DNA of 64,000 nucleotides from assembly GCA_947484245.1 (NCBI GenBank), contig CANKOT010000001.1, positions 1 to 64,000 of the forward strand, read 5' to 3'. Each line of letters opens with the position of its first letter. Position 1 is the stretch's first letter. Both the position numbers and the translations under genes were made by a program. The stretch comes from Comamonadaceae bacterium. GTDB taxonomy: Bacteria > Pseudomonadota > Gammaproteobacteria > Burkholderiales > Burkholderiaceae. The notes under the pieces are model-generated. The model made no database searches and was not told the origin of the DNA. It was given only the letters and a program-made list of their open reading frames with translations. Positions 48,433 through 56,745 of this stretch are shown piece by piece.

Positions 48433-50730
48433 TTAGCCCTGCAACAGCTTGAGCACCGTCTGCTGTGACGTGTTGGCTTGCGCCAACACCGCAGTAGCTG
48501 CCTGCTGCATGATTTGCGTACGGGCCAACTCGGTTGAAGCCTGTGCGTAATCGGCATCTTCAATTTGGCTGCGTGATGCTTCGGAGTTCATGACCACGTT
48601 GGTCAAGTTGTCGATCACGTGTTCCAAACGGTTCATGACCGCACCCATGGTGGCACGCGTTTCGGCAATGCGGTCCAAGGATTTGTTGACGTTCATGATC
48701 ACATCGTTGGCAGACTGCATGCTCAACAAGTTGGTTGGCGCTAACTGGCTAGTAATAGGGCCTGTGATATCACCATTGGGGCCAAAGTCGGCCATGTCAA
48801 TGTTGATGAGCTGATTTGCAGCTGGACCCACTTGGAAGCTCAAACGTCCAATATTCTTTGCATTGATGGTGCCAGATTCGAACCCCAAACTTGTGAAGTT
48901 GGAATAGGTTGGATCGGCAGCTGGTGCTGAGCCAACTTGATTGGCATTGGCTCCAGGCTTAATGATGAATGGGTTGTTTGACGACAAGGTGACAGTGCCA
49001 TACGCTGTTGAGGCGGCAACGGTTGTGCCCTGCGTCACCAAAATTGAGGGCGAGTAAGTTGATGAAACCGTCAGGTCTGTTGCAACATTACCATTGGCCG
49101 TTGAGGTGGCCGAAATATTTGCACCATCATTTGCACCAGTGGTGAATCCGGTAGTCAGGGCACCAGACATTGTTCCCTTGGTGGAGGTTGGCAAAGGTGT
49201 GGTTGTGGGCGTCAGTGAAGAAAAAAGTCTTGCAATTTCAGTACCAGTGATGGGGGCTGAAGCCGTGAAAGTTAAGCCACCAAAAATAACAGCTTCAGAG
49301 GCTGCTAAGTCATTGAATGTTGCTATCGCAACTTCTTTAGAATCTGTCGCACCTTGAATTACTGAAAGTACAGGACCAGAGCTGGTAATGTTGCCTACAT
49401 TGCCTTTACCGGTAGCGGTGGCAGTGACTACTTCAGTAGCAGTGCCATTGGCTGCAAGATTGGAACCAGTTGTAAAACCTTCGAAAAATGTACCGCTAAA
49501 AGTACCAAGTGCTGCACTGATTGGGTTGGCAGCGGTTGCTGCAACACCAGTCATGCCTGAGCGTAAGTTAGAAAATGCTGCTGCTACTTGTTCTTTGGAA
49601 GAGGAGCCCGTAGAAGTAAACGTCAAGCCATTCAGCGTGATTTTTAGTCCAGCCGTTAAGGCTTTGAATGTGATGGCTGAAGTTTCGGCCGAACCAGCTG
49701 AAACTGCACTTGAACCGGTAACGCCCGAAACACCAACAGGCGTTGAAGGTGTGGCCGTATCCATGCCCAAGCCAAAGTCCATGCCCTCAAGGGTGGTGTT
49801 GTCATACCAGACGGAAAGATTGCGTCCATCGATGGTTTTCAAAGTCAAACCACCGCCACCGCCATCGCCTGCAGTGACGCCATGGACGGCAGTACCCGCA
49901 TTGATACTTTCCATCACGTACTGGCGGCGTTCACTTGAAGTCTGACCTGCAGACAGACTCAGAGAAACTTTCTCACCGTTTACATACAAGTCAGTTTGAA
50001 TGGACGTTGTACCAACCCGAGTCTTTGTTGCCGTAACCACTGCCGCATTGGCAGTTGCATTGACACCAGTATCTCCAATTCGAGAGTTAATGGCCGCTGC
50101 AATTGCAATAGCGCTACCAGCTTTGTTGCTGGAGAAGGCCAGTGCGCTACTTTTAGGATCGCTTGACGACAAAGAGGCTGGGATAGGAAAGGAGCCTTTG
50201 TCCGTTTGAATAGAAAGATCACCATCCTTCAGACTTTTGCCAAGCTCATTGGCAGCAACGCCATCGCGAGTAATGGTATCGACCTTAGGCGAACCGACAG
50301 GAATACCGGCCTTGCCGTTCAAGATGGGGAAGCCATTCCACTCATGTGTGTCAGATATTCGAACAATCTCTTGCTTGAGCTGCTGAAATTCTTGATTTAA
50401 ATAGCCACGCTGCTCGTCAGAGTAGGTGGAGTTAGAAGCCTGCACAGCCAACTCAGACATACGTTGCAGCATGACCGTAATTTCTTGTGTGGCGCCCTCA
50501 GCCGTTTGAATCATGGAGATCGCATCACCTGAATTGCGAACCGCTTGCTTCAAGCCTTGAATGTTTTGAGTCATCCGCGCGGCAATGGCCAGGCCGGCCG
50601 CATCGTCTTTGGACGAATTGATACGTTTGCCGGTGGACAACTGCTGCATGGCAATTTGGCTGTCACGGTTGGACGTTCTGAGCGCCGTTTGTGTGTACAA
50701 GGCTTTGACGTTGGTATTAATGACGGTCAT
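48433..50730 (-). CDS. fliC: Large flagellin with extended central domain
   Basis: A 765-residue flagellin, over two and a half times the length of the tandem pair. The N-terminal ([38 protein letters not shown]) and C-terminal (ARTQIMQQAATAVLAQANTS, QQTVLKLLQG) polymerisation domains are intact. Between about residues 175 and 640 is a Ser/Thr/Ala/Gly-rich insertion with repeated sub-blocks (for example AITFKALTAGLKITLNGLTF and a later IFGGLTFTAS segment). It probably forms stacked D2/D3-type surface domains. GGAG precedes the ATG. No sigma-28 promoter is visible in the 98-base gap upstream. A TPR gene lies directly upstream and may share its transcript. Confidence 0.93.
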   Translation of the reverse strand: MTVINTNVKALYTQTALRTSNRDSQIAMQQLSTGKRINSSKDDAAGLAIAARMTQNIQGLKQAVRNSGDAISMIQTAEGATQEITVMLQRMSELAVQASNSTYSDEQRGYLNQEFQQLKQEIVRISDTHEWNGFPILNGKAGIPVGSPKVDTITRDGVAANELGKSLKDGDLSIQTDKGSFPIPASLSSSDPKSSALAFSSNKAGSAIAIAAAINSRIGDTGVNATANAAVVTATKTRVGTTSIQTDLYVNGEKVSLSLSAGQTSSERRQYVMESINAGTAVHGVTAGDGGGGGLTLKTIDGRNLSVWYDNTTLEGMDFGLGMDTATPSTPVGVSGVTGSSAVSAGSAETSAITFKALTAGLKITLNGLTFTSTGSSSKEQVAAAFSNLRSGMTGVAATAANPISAALGTFSGTFFEGFTTGSNLAANGTATEVVTATATGKGNVGNITSSGPVLSVIQGATDSKEVAIATFNDLAASEAVIFGGLTFTASAPITGTEIARLFSSLTPTTTPLPTSTKGTMSGALTTGFTTGANDGANISATSTANGNVATDLTVSSTYSPSILVTQGTTVAASTAYGTVTLSSNNPFIIKPGANANQVGSAPAADPTYSNFTSLGFESGTINAKNIGRLSFQVGPAANQLINIDMADFGPNGDITGPITSQLAPTNLLSMQSANDVIMNVNKSLDRIAETRATMGAVMNRLEHVIDNLTNVVMNSEASRSQIEDADYAQASTELARTQIMQQAATAVLAQANTSQQTVLKLLQG

Positions 50731-50828
50731 GGGAATCTCCTAATGGGGCGAGTGGCAAGGTATTGCGATGGGTTGCTTTGTGGCAACACGTTGCCGCTTT
50801 GATTGCCGTTAGTTCAATTACTAATAAA

Positions 50829-51299
50829 TTAGTTGGTTAAGGTAGATGCAGGCATGGCGTCCTGAACTGCTGTGGCCATGGCGTTGCGTTCTTGAATCAA
50901 AGTGGCATCGTTTGGCCACTTTTGCAAAGCAGCCTCAAGCACTTGGTGTGCTTCAGCCACGTCGAGGTTGCAAGCCAATGCACGTGCCAACATTTGATAT
51001 GTCATGGGCTGAACGCGGTCAACTTGGATGGAAACCAGGTCTTGCAGAATTTCTACAGCAAGCGGCCAGTCTTCACGGGTGATGGCCAAGAGGCCAGAAA
51101 TTGCCAGAATGTCTTCACTTAATGGATACAGAGCCAAACCTGCTTCGGCCAAGGCTTGTGCCAGGTCGGGTTGGTCTTGAGCAACGAGCCATTGAATGCC
51201 AAGGCGGAAATCAACGGGGGTAAAGCGGGAAACCTCTTTGAGGTTCAAAGATTGCTCGCTGACCAAATGTTGCATGGCCTGTTGTAATTCGATGTGCAT
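50829..51299 (-). CDS. TPR-like protein upstream of the large flagellin
   Basis: 156 residues of paired helices with TPR-like spacing (DFRLGIQWLVAQDQPDLAQA, LAEAGLALYPLSEDILAISG, LARALACNLDVAEAHQVLEA). The general pattern recalls the SycD/YscG-type tetratricopeptide chaperones of export systems. No closer family is recognised. CAGGAG precedes the ATG. It lies 98 bases upstream of the large flagellin on the same strand and downstream of an intergenic region rich in TTGCCG sites. A dedicated chaperone or regulator for this flagellin is a reasonable but unproven idea. Confidence 0.65.
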   Translation of the reverse strand: MHIELQQAMQHLVSEQSLNLKEVSRFTPVDFRLGIQWLVAQDQPDLAQALAEAGLALYPLSEDILAISGLLAITREDWPLAVEILQDLVSIQVDRVQPMTYQMLARALACNLDVAEAHQVLEAALQKWPNDATLIQERNAMATAVQDAMPASTLTN

Positions 51300-51639
51300 G
51301 TTTAGCTCCTGTAGTGAATGAACACCAGCAAACTGAATGATATCAAGGCTGCTGATGCGAATACAGGGTATGGAGCAAAAGGTGTGCCAGCTTTTATTTG
51401 CCGTTTTTTGTCAAAAGAAAGTATTTGATATCGGCAAAACGACAAGAATTGCCGCTTTATTTGAATTTGCATCTACAAAAGAATCTGCATTTGTAAATGC
51501 AAAGCGGTTATGATCCGGAGAAGCGGCAATTTAACTTAGAAAAACACGTGTTGACTTCTTAACACAGACCTCAGTTTTTGACGGCTGTATTAGGTTAGCG
51601 AGGGCGAACGCATCAGAATCATTTTGTCAAGGAGGGCAA
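51300..51639. promoter_or_regulatory. Repeat-rich divergent regulatory region (340 bases)
   Basis: Lies between the divergent TPR and BrnA-like genes and holds no gene. It contains four TTGCCG/CGGCAA sites (51398-51403, 51432-51437, 51449-51454, 51524-51529), with two more in front of the large flagellin (50791-50796, 50803-50808). Nested inverted repeats are present: AATTGCCGCTT/AAGCGGCAATT (51447-51457 and 51521-51531), TTTGCAT/ATGCAAA (51466-51472 and 51497-51503), and the hairpin GCATTTGTAAATGC (51487-51500). TATGAT at 51509-51514 could be a -10 box for the plus strand. GGAGG precedes the BrnA-like ATG. Confidence 0.55.
51447..51531. repeat. Nested inverted repeats upstream of the BrnA-like gene
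   Basis: An outer perfect 11-bp inverted repeat (AATTGCCGCTT and AAGCGGCAATT) encloses a 7-bp pair (TTTGCAT and ATGCAAA) and a 6-bp hairpin (GCATTT and AAATGC). The outer arms are centred 74 bases apart. Such an arrangement suits binding of a dimeric repressor at two sites with looping, or an RNA structure in a leader. Confidence 0.6.
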
Positions 51640-51936
51640 ATGACAGATAACAACAAAAGTACATCAAATCAAACATCTGACAGTTTTGAGAACAGCCAGC
51701 CAGACCAATTGGTAAAAGAGAAATCGATTGGTTACACGGATATTCCAGAGTTAAGCGATGTTTGGTTTTTGCATGCTAAGCGTGCCGCCAATGTGCCAGT
51801 AAAGAAGCAGGTAAGCCTGCGCATAGATGAGGACATTTTGGAGTTTTTTAAACTGCAAGGAAGTCGCTATCAAACAAAGATGCATGTTGTATTGAGGGCC
51901 TATGTAGATAGCATTCGCAATCAAAAAATTAGATGA
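51640..51936 (+). CDS. BrnA-like ribbon-helix-helix protein (orphan antitoxin type)
   Basis: 98 residues. The C-terminal half matches the BrnA/DUF4415 pattern (KKQVSLRIDEDILEFFKLQG, then YQTKMHVVLRAYVDS), in which QVSLRID forms the DNA-binding strand and the following helices the dimer core. BrnA is normally the second gene of a brnT-brnA toxin-antitoxin pair. No BrnT-type frame exists in the 340 bases upstream or the 165 downstream. GGAGG lies seven bases before the ATG. The N-terminal 45 residues are a polar extension. An autonomous regulator of neighbouring flagellin or pseudaminic acid genes is possible. Confidence 0.72.
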   Translation: MTDNNKSTSNQTSDSFENSQPDQLVKEKSIGYTDIPELSDVWFLHAKRAANVPVKKQVSLRIDEDILEFFKLQGSRYQTKMHVVLRAYVDSIRNQKIR

Positions 51937-51950
51937 GCAAATGTTAAATA

Positions 51951-51966
51951 TGTCGAAATTTCGACA
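51951..51966. repeat. Perfect 16-bp palindrome between brnA-like gene and pseB
   Basis: TGTCGAAATTTCGACA is self-complementary throughout and begins 15 bases after the BrnA-like stop codon, 136 bases before pseB. No T run follows, so a terminator is unlikely. An operator for a dimeric regulator of the pse operon is a plausible role. Confidence 0.55.
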
Positions 51967-52101
51967 CAAAATAGGAAAATTAATCATTAAGAAGTAAGTT
52001 AAGCTTTAATTACACCTTGGAAAAAGCAGCGCATTGCTGGTCTGAAAATTGCTAAGGTATGGGAATATCAATTCAACGCAAACCTAATTGCTAATTTCCC
52101 A

Positions 52102-53100
52102 ATGCTTAAAAACCCTTCAATACTGATAACAGGTGGAACAGGTTCATTTGGGCATAGCTTTGTTCCTTTGACACTTGAAAAGTACAACCCAGCACGTTTG
52201 GTTATCTATTCAAGAGATGAAATGAAGCAATGGGAAATGGCCAAACTTTATGGCCATGACCCGCGTGTTAGGTTTTTCATTGGTGATGTAAGAGACAAAG
52301 ATCGACTTTCAAGAGCGCTGAATGGCATCGATCTGGTCGTGCATGCCGCAGCCACCAAAATTGTTCCTATTGCCGAGTACAACCCGTTTGAATGTGTCAA
52401 GACTAACGTCATTGGAGCTATGAATTTAATTGATGCCTGCATTGATCAAGGCGTCAAAAGAGTTGTTGCCTTGTCGACCGACAAAGCCAGTAGTCCCTCT
52501 AATCTGTATGGTGCAACTAAGCTGACCTCAGACAAATTGTTCATTGCTGGAAATTCATACACCGGAAAAAAAGAAACAAAATTTTCTGTTGTGAGGTATG
52601 GCAATGTGATGGGGTCACGAGGCTCAGTGATTCCATTTTTCCAGTCTTTGGCCCATATAGGTAAGTTGCCAATAACAGATCCACGTATGACCAGGTTCAT
52701 GATCAGTTTGGAGCAGGGCGTTCAATTGGTATGGCATGCATTTGAAGACATGGTGGGTGGTGAAATTTACGTTAAAAAAATTCCATCTATGAAAATCACA
52801 GATGTGGCGTTGTCAATTGCACCAAATGCACAGCAAGAAATTGTTGGCATACGTCCTGGTGAAAAGTTGCATGAGCAAATGATTGGTGTCGAAGATGCAC
52901 CCTACACATATGAGTACGATGATTATTTCAAAATACTCCCAGCTATTAATAATTGGTACCAAGATCCAAAAAGAATTTGCAAAGGTAAATTGGTATCGCC
53001 AGAATTCATTTATTCATCTGATAATAATAAAGAGTGGATGTCTTCAGACGATCTAAAAAACTGGATCGAAGTGCATCAAGAAAAAATTGGAAAATTCTAA
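52102..53100 (+). CDS. pseB: UDP-N-acetylglucosamine 4,6-dehydratase (inverting)
   Basis: A 332-residue SDR performing the first pseudaminic acid step: UDP-GlcNAc to UDP-2-acetamido-2,6-dideoxy-beta-L-arabino-hexos-4-ulose. The cofactor motif ILITGGTGSFGHSF, the short-FlaA1-type IYSRDEMKQWEMA, the STDKASSPSNLYGATK active-site block and RYGNVMGSRGSVIPFF are characteristic. It opens a nine-gene plus-strand operon ending at pseI. The stop codon overlaps the pseC ATG. Intracellular, soluble. Confidence 0.95.
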   Translation: MLKNPSILITGGTGSFGHSFVPLTLEKYNPARLVIYSRDEMKQWEMAKLYGHDPRVRFFIGDVRDKDRLSRALNGIDLVVHAAATKIVPIAEYNPFECVKTNVIGAMNLIDACIDQGVKRVVALSTDKASSPSNLYGATKLTSDKLFIAGNSYTGKKETKFSVVRYGNVMGSRGSVIPFFQSLAHIGKLPITDPRMTRFMISLEQGVQLVWHAFEDMVGGEIYVKKIPSMKITDVALSIAPNAQQEIVGIRPGEKLHEQMIGVEDAPYTYEYDDYFKILPAINNWYQDPKRICKGKLVSPEFIYSSDNNKEWMSSDDLKNWIEVHQEKIGKF

Positions 53101-54263
53101 TGATTCCGTATGGACGTCAAGATATTTCTCAGGAGGACATCGACGCTGTAACTGCGGTGTTGAAGTCTGACTACCTGACGCAGGGACCAGTTGTTCCTAA
53201 GTTTGAACAAACAGTTTCTAATTATTGCGGCGCTAAGTATGCAGTAGCCGTAAACAGTGCTACCAGTGCACTTCACATTGCATGTCTTGCGTTGGGCGTT
53301 GGTAAAGGAGATGTTGTATGGACCTCTCCAATCACTTTTGTGGCCAGTGCAAATTGCGCCTTGTACTGTGGTGCAACAGTAGATTTTGTAGACATTGATG
53401 CGCAAACCTACAACATGTGCCCAGAGCGCTTGGCCAAAAAATTGGCCGAAGCGGAAAAAATTGGTAAATTGCCAAAGGTGATTATTCCTGTCCATTTGTG
53501 TGGCCAGTCATGTGACATGGAACGCATTTACAAACTTGGGCAGCAATATGGCTTCAAAATTTTAGAAGATGCATCGCATGCAATTGGAGGAAGATACAAA
53601 GGACAACCCATTGGTAATTGCCAATTTAGCGACATCGCAGTTTTCAGTTTCCACCCCGTAAAAATTGTGACCACTGGTGAAGGTGGGATGGCTGTTACGA
53701 ATGATGAATTTTTGGCTAAACGTATGCGGATACTCCGCAGCCATGGAATTAGTAGTGCACCAGAAGACATGGACGCACGTTCGCCAGATGAGATCTGGAA
53801 TTATCAGCAAATAGCGCTGGGTTTCAATTACCGCATGAACGACATACAAGCAGCACTTGGTAACAGTCAGATGAAGAGGTTGGATGACTTTGTCTCAATG
53901 CGCCAGACGATTGCTAGGAGATACGATCGCAATTTTGCTGAGTTGAATGTGAAACACCCATTTCAGCATGCGAACAGTTTTTCAAGTTATCACCTTTATG
54001 TGATTCGTTTGAACTTAACGAAAACCAATAGAACACAAAAAGAAATATACCAAGCATTTCATTCATCAGGCGTTTTGGTTAACTTACATTACATCCCAGT
54101 TTATCGGCAACCATATTACGAAAAACTTGGATTTAGAAAAGATGATTGTCTAGCAGCTGAAGAATTTTATTTGGAAGCACTTAGCTTGCCAATGTTTCCA
54201 ACATTGTCTGAAATTCAGCAAGATAGGGTTATTGACGTTCTTCGTGCAATGGTGCAATCATGA
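53100..54263 (+). CDS. pseC: UDP-4-amino-4,6-dideoxy-N-acetyl-beta-L-altrosamine transaminase
   Basis: A 387-residue DegT/DnrJ-type PLP aminotransferase, second Pse step. IPYGRQDISQEDIDAVTAVL is the typical start, and the PLP lysine is in FSFHPVKIVTTGEGG (Lys near residue 188). ATG 53100 overlaps the pseB TAA; an in-frame upstream start inside pseB has no similarity and is rejected. GFNYRMNDIQAALG and YHLYVIRL are family blocks. It overlaps pseF by 4 bases. Confidence 0.95.
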   Translation: MIPYGRQDISQEDIDAVTAVLKSDYLTQGPVVPKFEQTVSNYCGAKYAVAVNSATSALHIACLALGVGKGDVVWTSPITFVASANCALYCGATVDFVDIDAQTYNMCPERLAKKLAEAEKIGKLPKVIIPVHLCGQSCDMERIYKLGQQYGFKILEDASHAIGGRYKGQPIGNCQFSDIAVFSFHPVKIVTTGEGGMAVTNDEFLAKRMRILRSHGISSAPEDMDARSPDEIWNYQQIALGFNYRMNDIQAALGNSQMKRLDDFVSMRQTIARRYDRNFAELNVKHPFQHANSFSSYHLYVIRLNLTKTNRTQKEIYQAFHSSGVLVNLHYIPVYRQPYYEKLGFRKDDCLAAEEFYLEALSLPMFPTLSEIQQDRVIDVLRAMVQS

Positions 54264-54979
54264 ATATTGCTGTGATTCCTGCACGCGGCGGTAGTAAACG
54301 AATACCTCGTAAGAACATCAAAGAGTTTTGTGGCAAACCAATGATTGCTTACGCTATTGATGCTGCGAAAGAATCCGGTCTTTTCGACCGTATTGTGGTA
54401 TCAACTGATGATGACGAAATCGCAGAAATTTCAAACCAATGGGGTGCCGAAACGCCCTTCAAGAGACCCATTGAATTGTCTGATGACCATACGCCGACAG
54501 TGCCTGTTGTGTCACATTCAATTGAGTTATGTAGAGCATTAGGTTGGAAGTTTGATGCCGTATGTTGCATTTATCCTTGTGCACCTTTTATTGAGGTTAC
54601 AGACCTATTAGAGGTTCATCAACAATTCATTGAAAGCAGCATAAATTACTGCTTCCCTGTAACCGAATTTCCATCGGCTATTCAGCGAGCACTAACTATA
54701 GTGGGTGATGGAAAGATACGACCTTATTGTCCTGAATTTACAAAAACTAGAACACAGGACCTAGAGCCAGCCTATTACGATGCCGGTCAGTTTTATTGGG
54801 GTAAGGCTGAAGCTTGGCTTTGTGATTTAAATATACATAGTAATTCTATGGGATACATCATTCCGAATTATCGTGTAGTTGACATAGACACAGCCCAAGA
54901 TTGGTTGCGAGCAGAGCTAATTTATGAGGCGATTCAAATCAGTGAAAAACGAAATACTGGAACTAAAAATGGCATTTAA
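54260..54979 (+). CDS. pseF: Pseudaminic acid cytidylyltransferase
   Basis: A 239-residue CMP-sugar synthetase activating pseudaminic acid with CTP, last step of the pathway. The N-terminal nucleotide loop is IPARGGSKRIPRKNIKEF, and YPCAPFIEVTDLLEV and YYDAGQFYWGKAEAW are diagnostic of PseF/NeuA. It is placed third in the operon, before the modification genes. The last 11 bases overlap the next start. Confidence 0.94.
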   Translation: MNIAVIPARGGSKRIPRKNIKEFCGKPMIAYAIDAAKESGLFDRIVVSTDDDEIAEISNQWGAETPFKRPIELSDDHTPTVPVVSHSIELCRALGWKFDAVCCIYPCAPFIEVTDLLEVHQQFIESSINYCFPVTEFPSAIQRALTIVGDGKIRPYCPEFTKTRTQDLEPAYYDAGQFYWGKAEAWLCDLNIHSNSMGYIIPNYRVVDIDTAQDWLRAELIYEAIQISEKRNTGTKNGI

Positions 54980-55592
54980 AACAGAGCAAGAATCGTTTTG
55001 GGCAGGCAAGTTCGGCTCAGAATATAGTCAGCGAAATCAGGGGGATGCATTGCTAGCATCGAATTTGAATTTTTTTTCTACAGCTTTGCGTGCTGCTCAT
55101 GGCTTAAAAAGTTGTATTGAATTCGGTGCGAATATTGGTATGAATCTAAAGGCTCTTAAACTATTGAATCCAACTCTCGATTTACATGCCATTGAAATTA
55201 ATGCCGATGCAGCAAAAGAACTTGTAAAAACGATTACTGAAAAAAATGTTTATCAAAGCTCAATACTTGACTTTGAATCCAGCGAGTGCTGGGATTTGAC
55301 GTTAATTAAAGGTGTTCTAATTCACATAAATCCTGATGAACTGATAAAAGTGTATGAGAAACTTGTTGCTGCTTGTGGGAAATATCTATTGGTAGCTGAA
55401 TATTACAACCCCTCACCTGTTGCGATTCCATACCGTGGTCATGCTAACAGGCTATTTAAAAGAGATTTTGCTGGAGAAATTATGGATCGTCACCAGCAAA
55501 TGACATTAATTGACTATGGATTTGCATACAGGCGTGATCCTAATTTTCCTCAAGACGATATCACTTGGTTTCTTTTAGAAAAAAGGAAATGA
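54969..55592 (+). CDS. Pseudaminic acid biosynthesis-associated methyltransferase
   Basis: About 207 residues. FWAGKFGSEYSQRNQGDALL at the start and CIEFGANIGMNLKALKLLNP (SAM motif I), then VLIHINPDELIKVYEKL, fit the family of methylases found in Pse clusters. It would methylate pseudaminic acid or a precursor (site unknown). ATG 54969 is chosen; the frame is open further upstream inside pseF but similarity begins here. YYNPSPVAIPYRGHANRLFK is a conserved stretch of the family. The next gene starts 1 base after its stop. Confidence 0.82.
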   Translation: MAFKTEQESFWAGKFGSEYSQRNQGDALLASNLNFFSTALRAAHGLKSCIEFGANIGMNLKALKLLNPTLDLHAIEINADAAKELVKTITEKNVYQSSILDFESSECWDLTLIKGVLIHINPDELIKVYEKLVAACGKYLLVAEYYNPSPVAIPYRGHANRLFKRDFAGEIMDRHQQMTLIDYGFAYRRDPNFPQDDITWFLLEKRK

Positions 55593-55593
55593 G

Positions 55594-56745
55594 ATGCTAA
55601 GTTATTGCAAACGTTGCGTAATGCCAGACAGTAAGCCAGATCTTCAGTTAGATGAAGAAGGTATTTGCAATGCATGTCGCAGTTATGAAAATAGAAGAAC
55701 AATTGATTGGGATGCTCGCCAAAGCGAATTGTCTCAGCTTCTTGAAAAACACCGAAATCCGAATGGAAGCAATTGGGACTGCATAGTTCCAGTCAGCGGT
55801 GGAAAAGACAGTACATATCAAGTTGTTCGCGTGCTTCAAATGGGGCTAAATCCGCTCTGCGTAACATCAAGTACCTGCGATCTATCTTCTTTGGGGCGTA
55901 TGAATATTGAAAATCTTAAACACTTGGGTGTCGATTATGTAGAAATGTCTCCTAACCCACTTACACGAGCCAAACTAAATAAAATTGGGCTTAAACAAGT
56001 GGGGGACATTTCTTGGCCGGAACATGTAGGTATTTTCACAATTCCAGTTCGGGCAGCCGTTCAATTTAATGTTCCTCTTATCGTTTGGGGAGAAAACTCT
56101 CAAAATGAATATGGCGGACCTGCTTCAGCGGCAGAGAATAATGTTCTGAATAGAAAATGGTTGGAAGAGTTTGGTGGTTTACTAGGTATGAGAGTCTCAG
56201 ATTTGATTGGAATGGATGGTCTTGGCGCAAAGCACTTAATTCCATACACATACCCTAGTGATGAGGATCTCGCACGTGTTGGAGTTACAGGATTATTTTT
56301 GGGACATTACTTACCATGGGATGGGCTTTCCAATGCGCTAATTGCTCAAGCAAACGGATTCTCCAGTTATGAAAAGGCAGTAGAAGGCTCTATGGTCAAT
56401 TACGAAAACTTAGACAATTATCAAACGGGGATTCATGATTACTTCAAATTCCTTAAGTTTGGATTCGGTCGTGCCACTGATCTAGCATGTATGCATATCC
56501 GACGTGGTCGAATAACGCGTGAAGATGGTGTTGAAGTTGCTAAAAAACTTGATGGTACTTTCCCTTGGGAGTATTTGGGAAAGTCACTTAATGAAATCCT
56601 AAAGCCACTTGAAATTAAATTGGATGAATTCATACATATTTGCGATAAATTCACAAATAAAAAACTATTCAAGCGTGACTCATCTGGTGGATTATTGAAA
56701 GACTATAGAGGAAATCTTGTTAAGATTAATTACGACAACATATGA
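55594..56745 (+). CDS. pseA: N-acetyl sugar amidotransferase (PseA/WbpG-like)
   Basis: A 383-residue PP-loop ATP pyrophosphatase family protein. An N-terminal zinc site (YCKRCVMPDS and ICNACRSYE) precedes the PP-loop PVSGGKDSTYQVVRVLQMG (near residue 67). Family knowledge: PseA/WbpG-type enzymes turn an N-acetyl group of a sugar into an acetamidino group, with ammonia delivered by HisH/HisF-like partners. Both partners follow directly (56742-57377 and 57380-58156), a complete trio. WGENSQNEYGGPASAAENN is also typical. The product would be an acetamidino-pseudaminic acid. Confidence 0.88.
   Translation: MLSYCKRCVMPDSKPDLQLDEEGICNACRSYENRRTIDWDARQSELSQLLEKHRNPNGSNWDCIVPVSGGKDSTYQVVRVLQMGLNPLCVTSSTCDLSSLGRMNIENLKHLGVDYVEMSPNPLTRAKLNKIGLKQVGDISWPEHVGIFTIPVRAAVQFNVPLIVWGENSQNEYGGPASAAENNVLNRKWLEEFGGLLGMRVSDLIGMDGLGAKHLIPYTYPSDEDLARVGVTGLFLGHYLPWDGLSNALIAQANGFSSYEKAVEGSMVNYENLDNYQTGIHDYFKFLKFGFGRATDLACMHIRRGRITREDGVEVAKKLDGTFPWEYLGKSLNEILKPLEIKLDEFIHICDKFTNKKLFKRDSSGGLLKDYRGNLVKINYDNI

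Noticed and set aside
50770..50797. Sigma-54-like site before the large flagellin (minus strand GGCA and TTGC elements).
   Set aside because: The spacing between the GGCA and TTGC elements is one base too short; RpoN promoters do not tolerate this well.
51427..51457. Minus-strand GCCGATAT resembling a sigma-28 -10 box for the TPR gene.
   Set aside because: The only TAAA upstream is 20 bases away where 15 are expected, and the sequence at the right distance matches the -35 at two of eight positions.
51300..52101. A BrnT toxin partner for the BrnA-like protein.
   Set aside because: No open frame of about 90 codons with BrnT-like features exists on the plus strand on either side of the gene.
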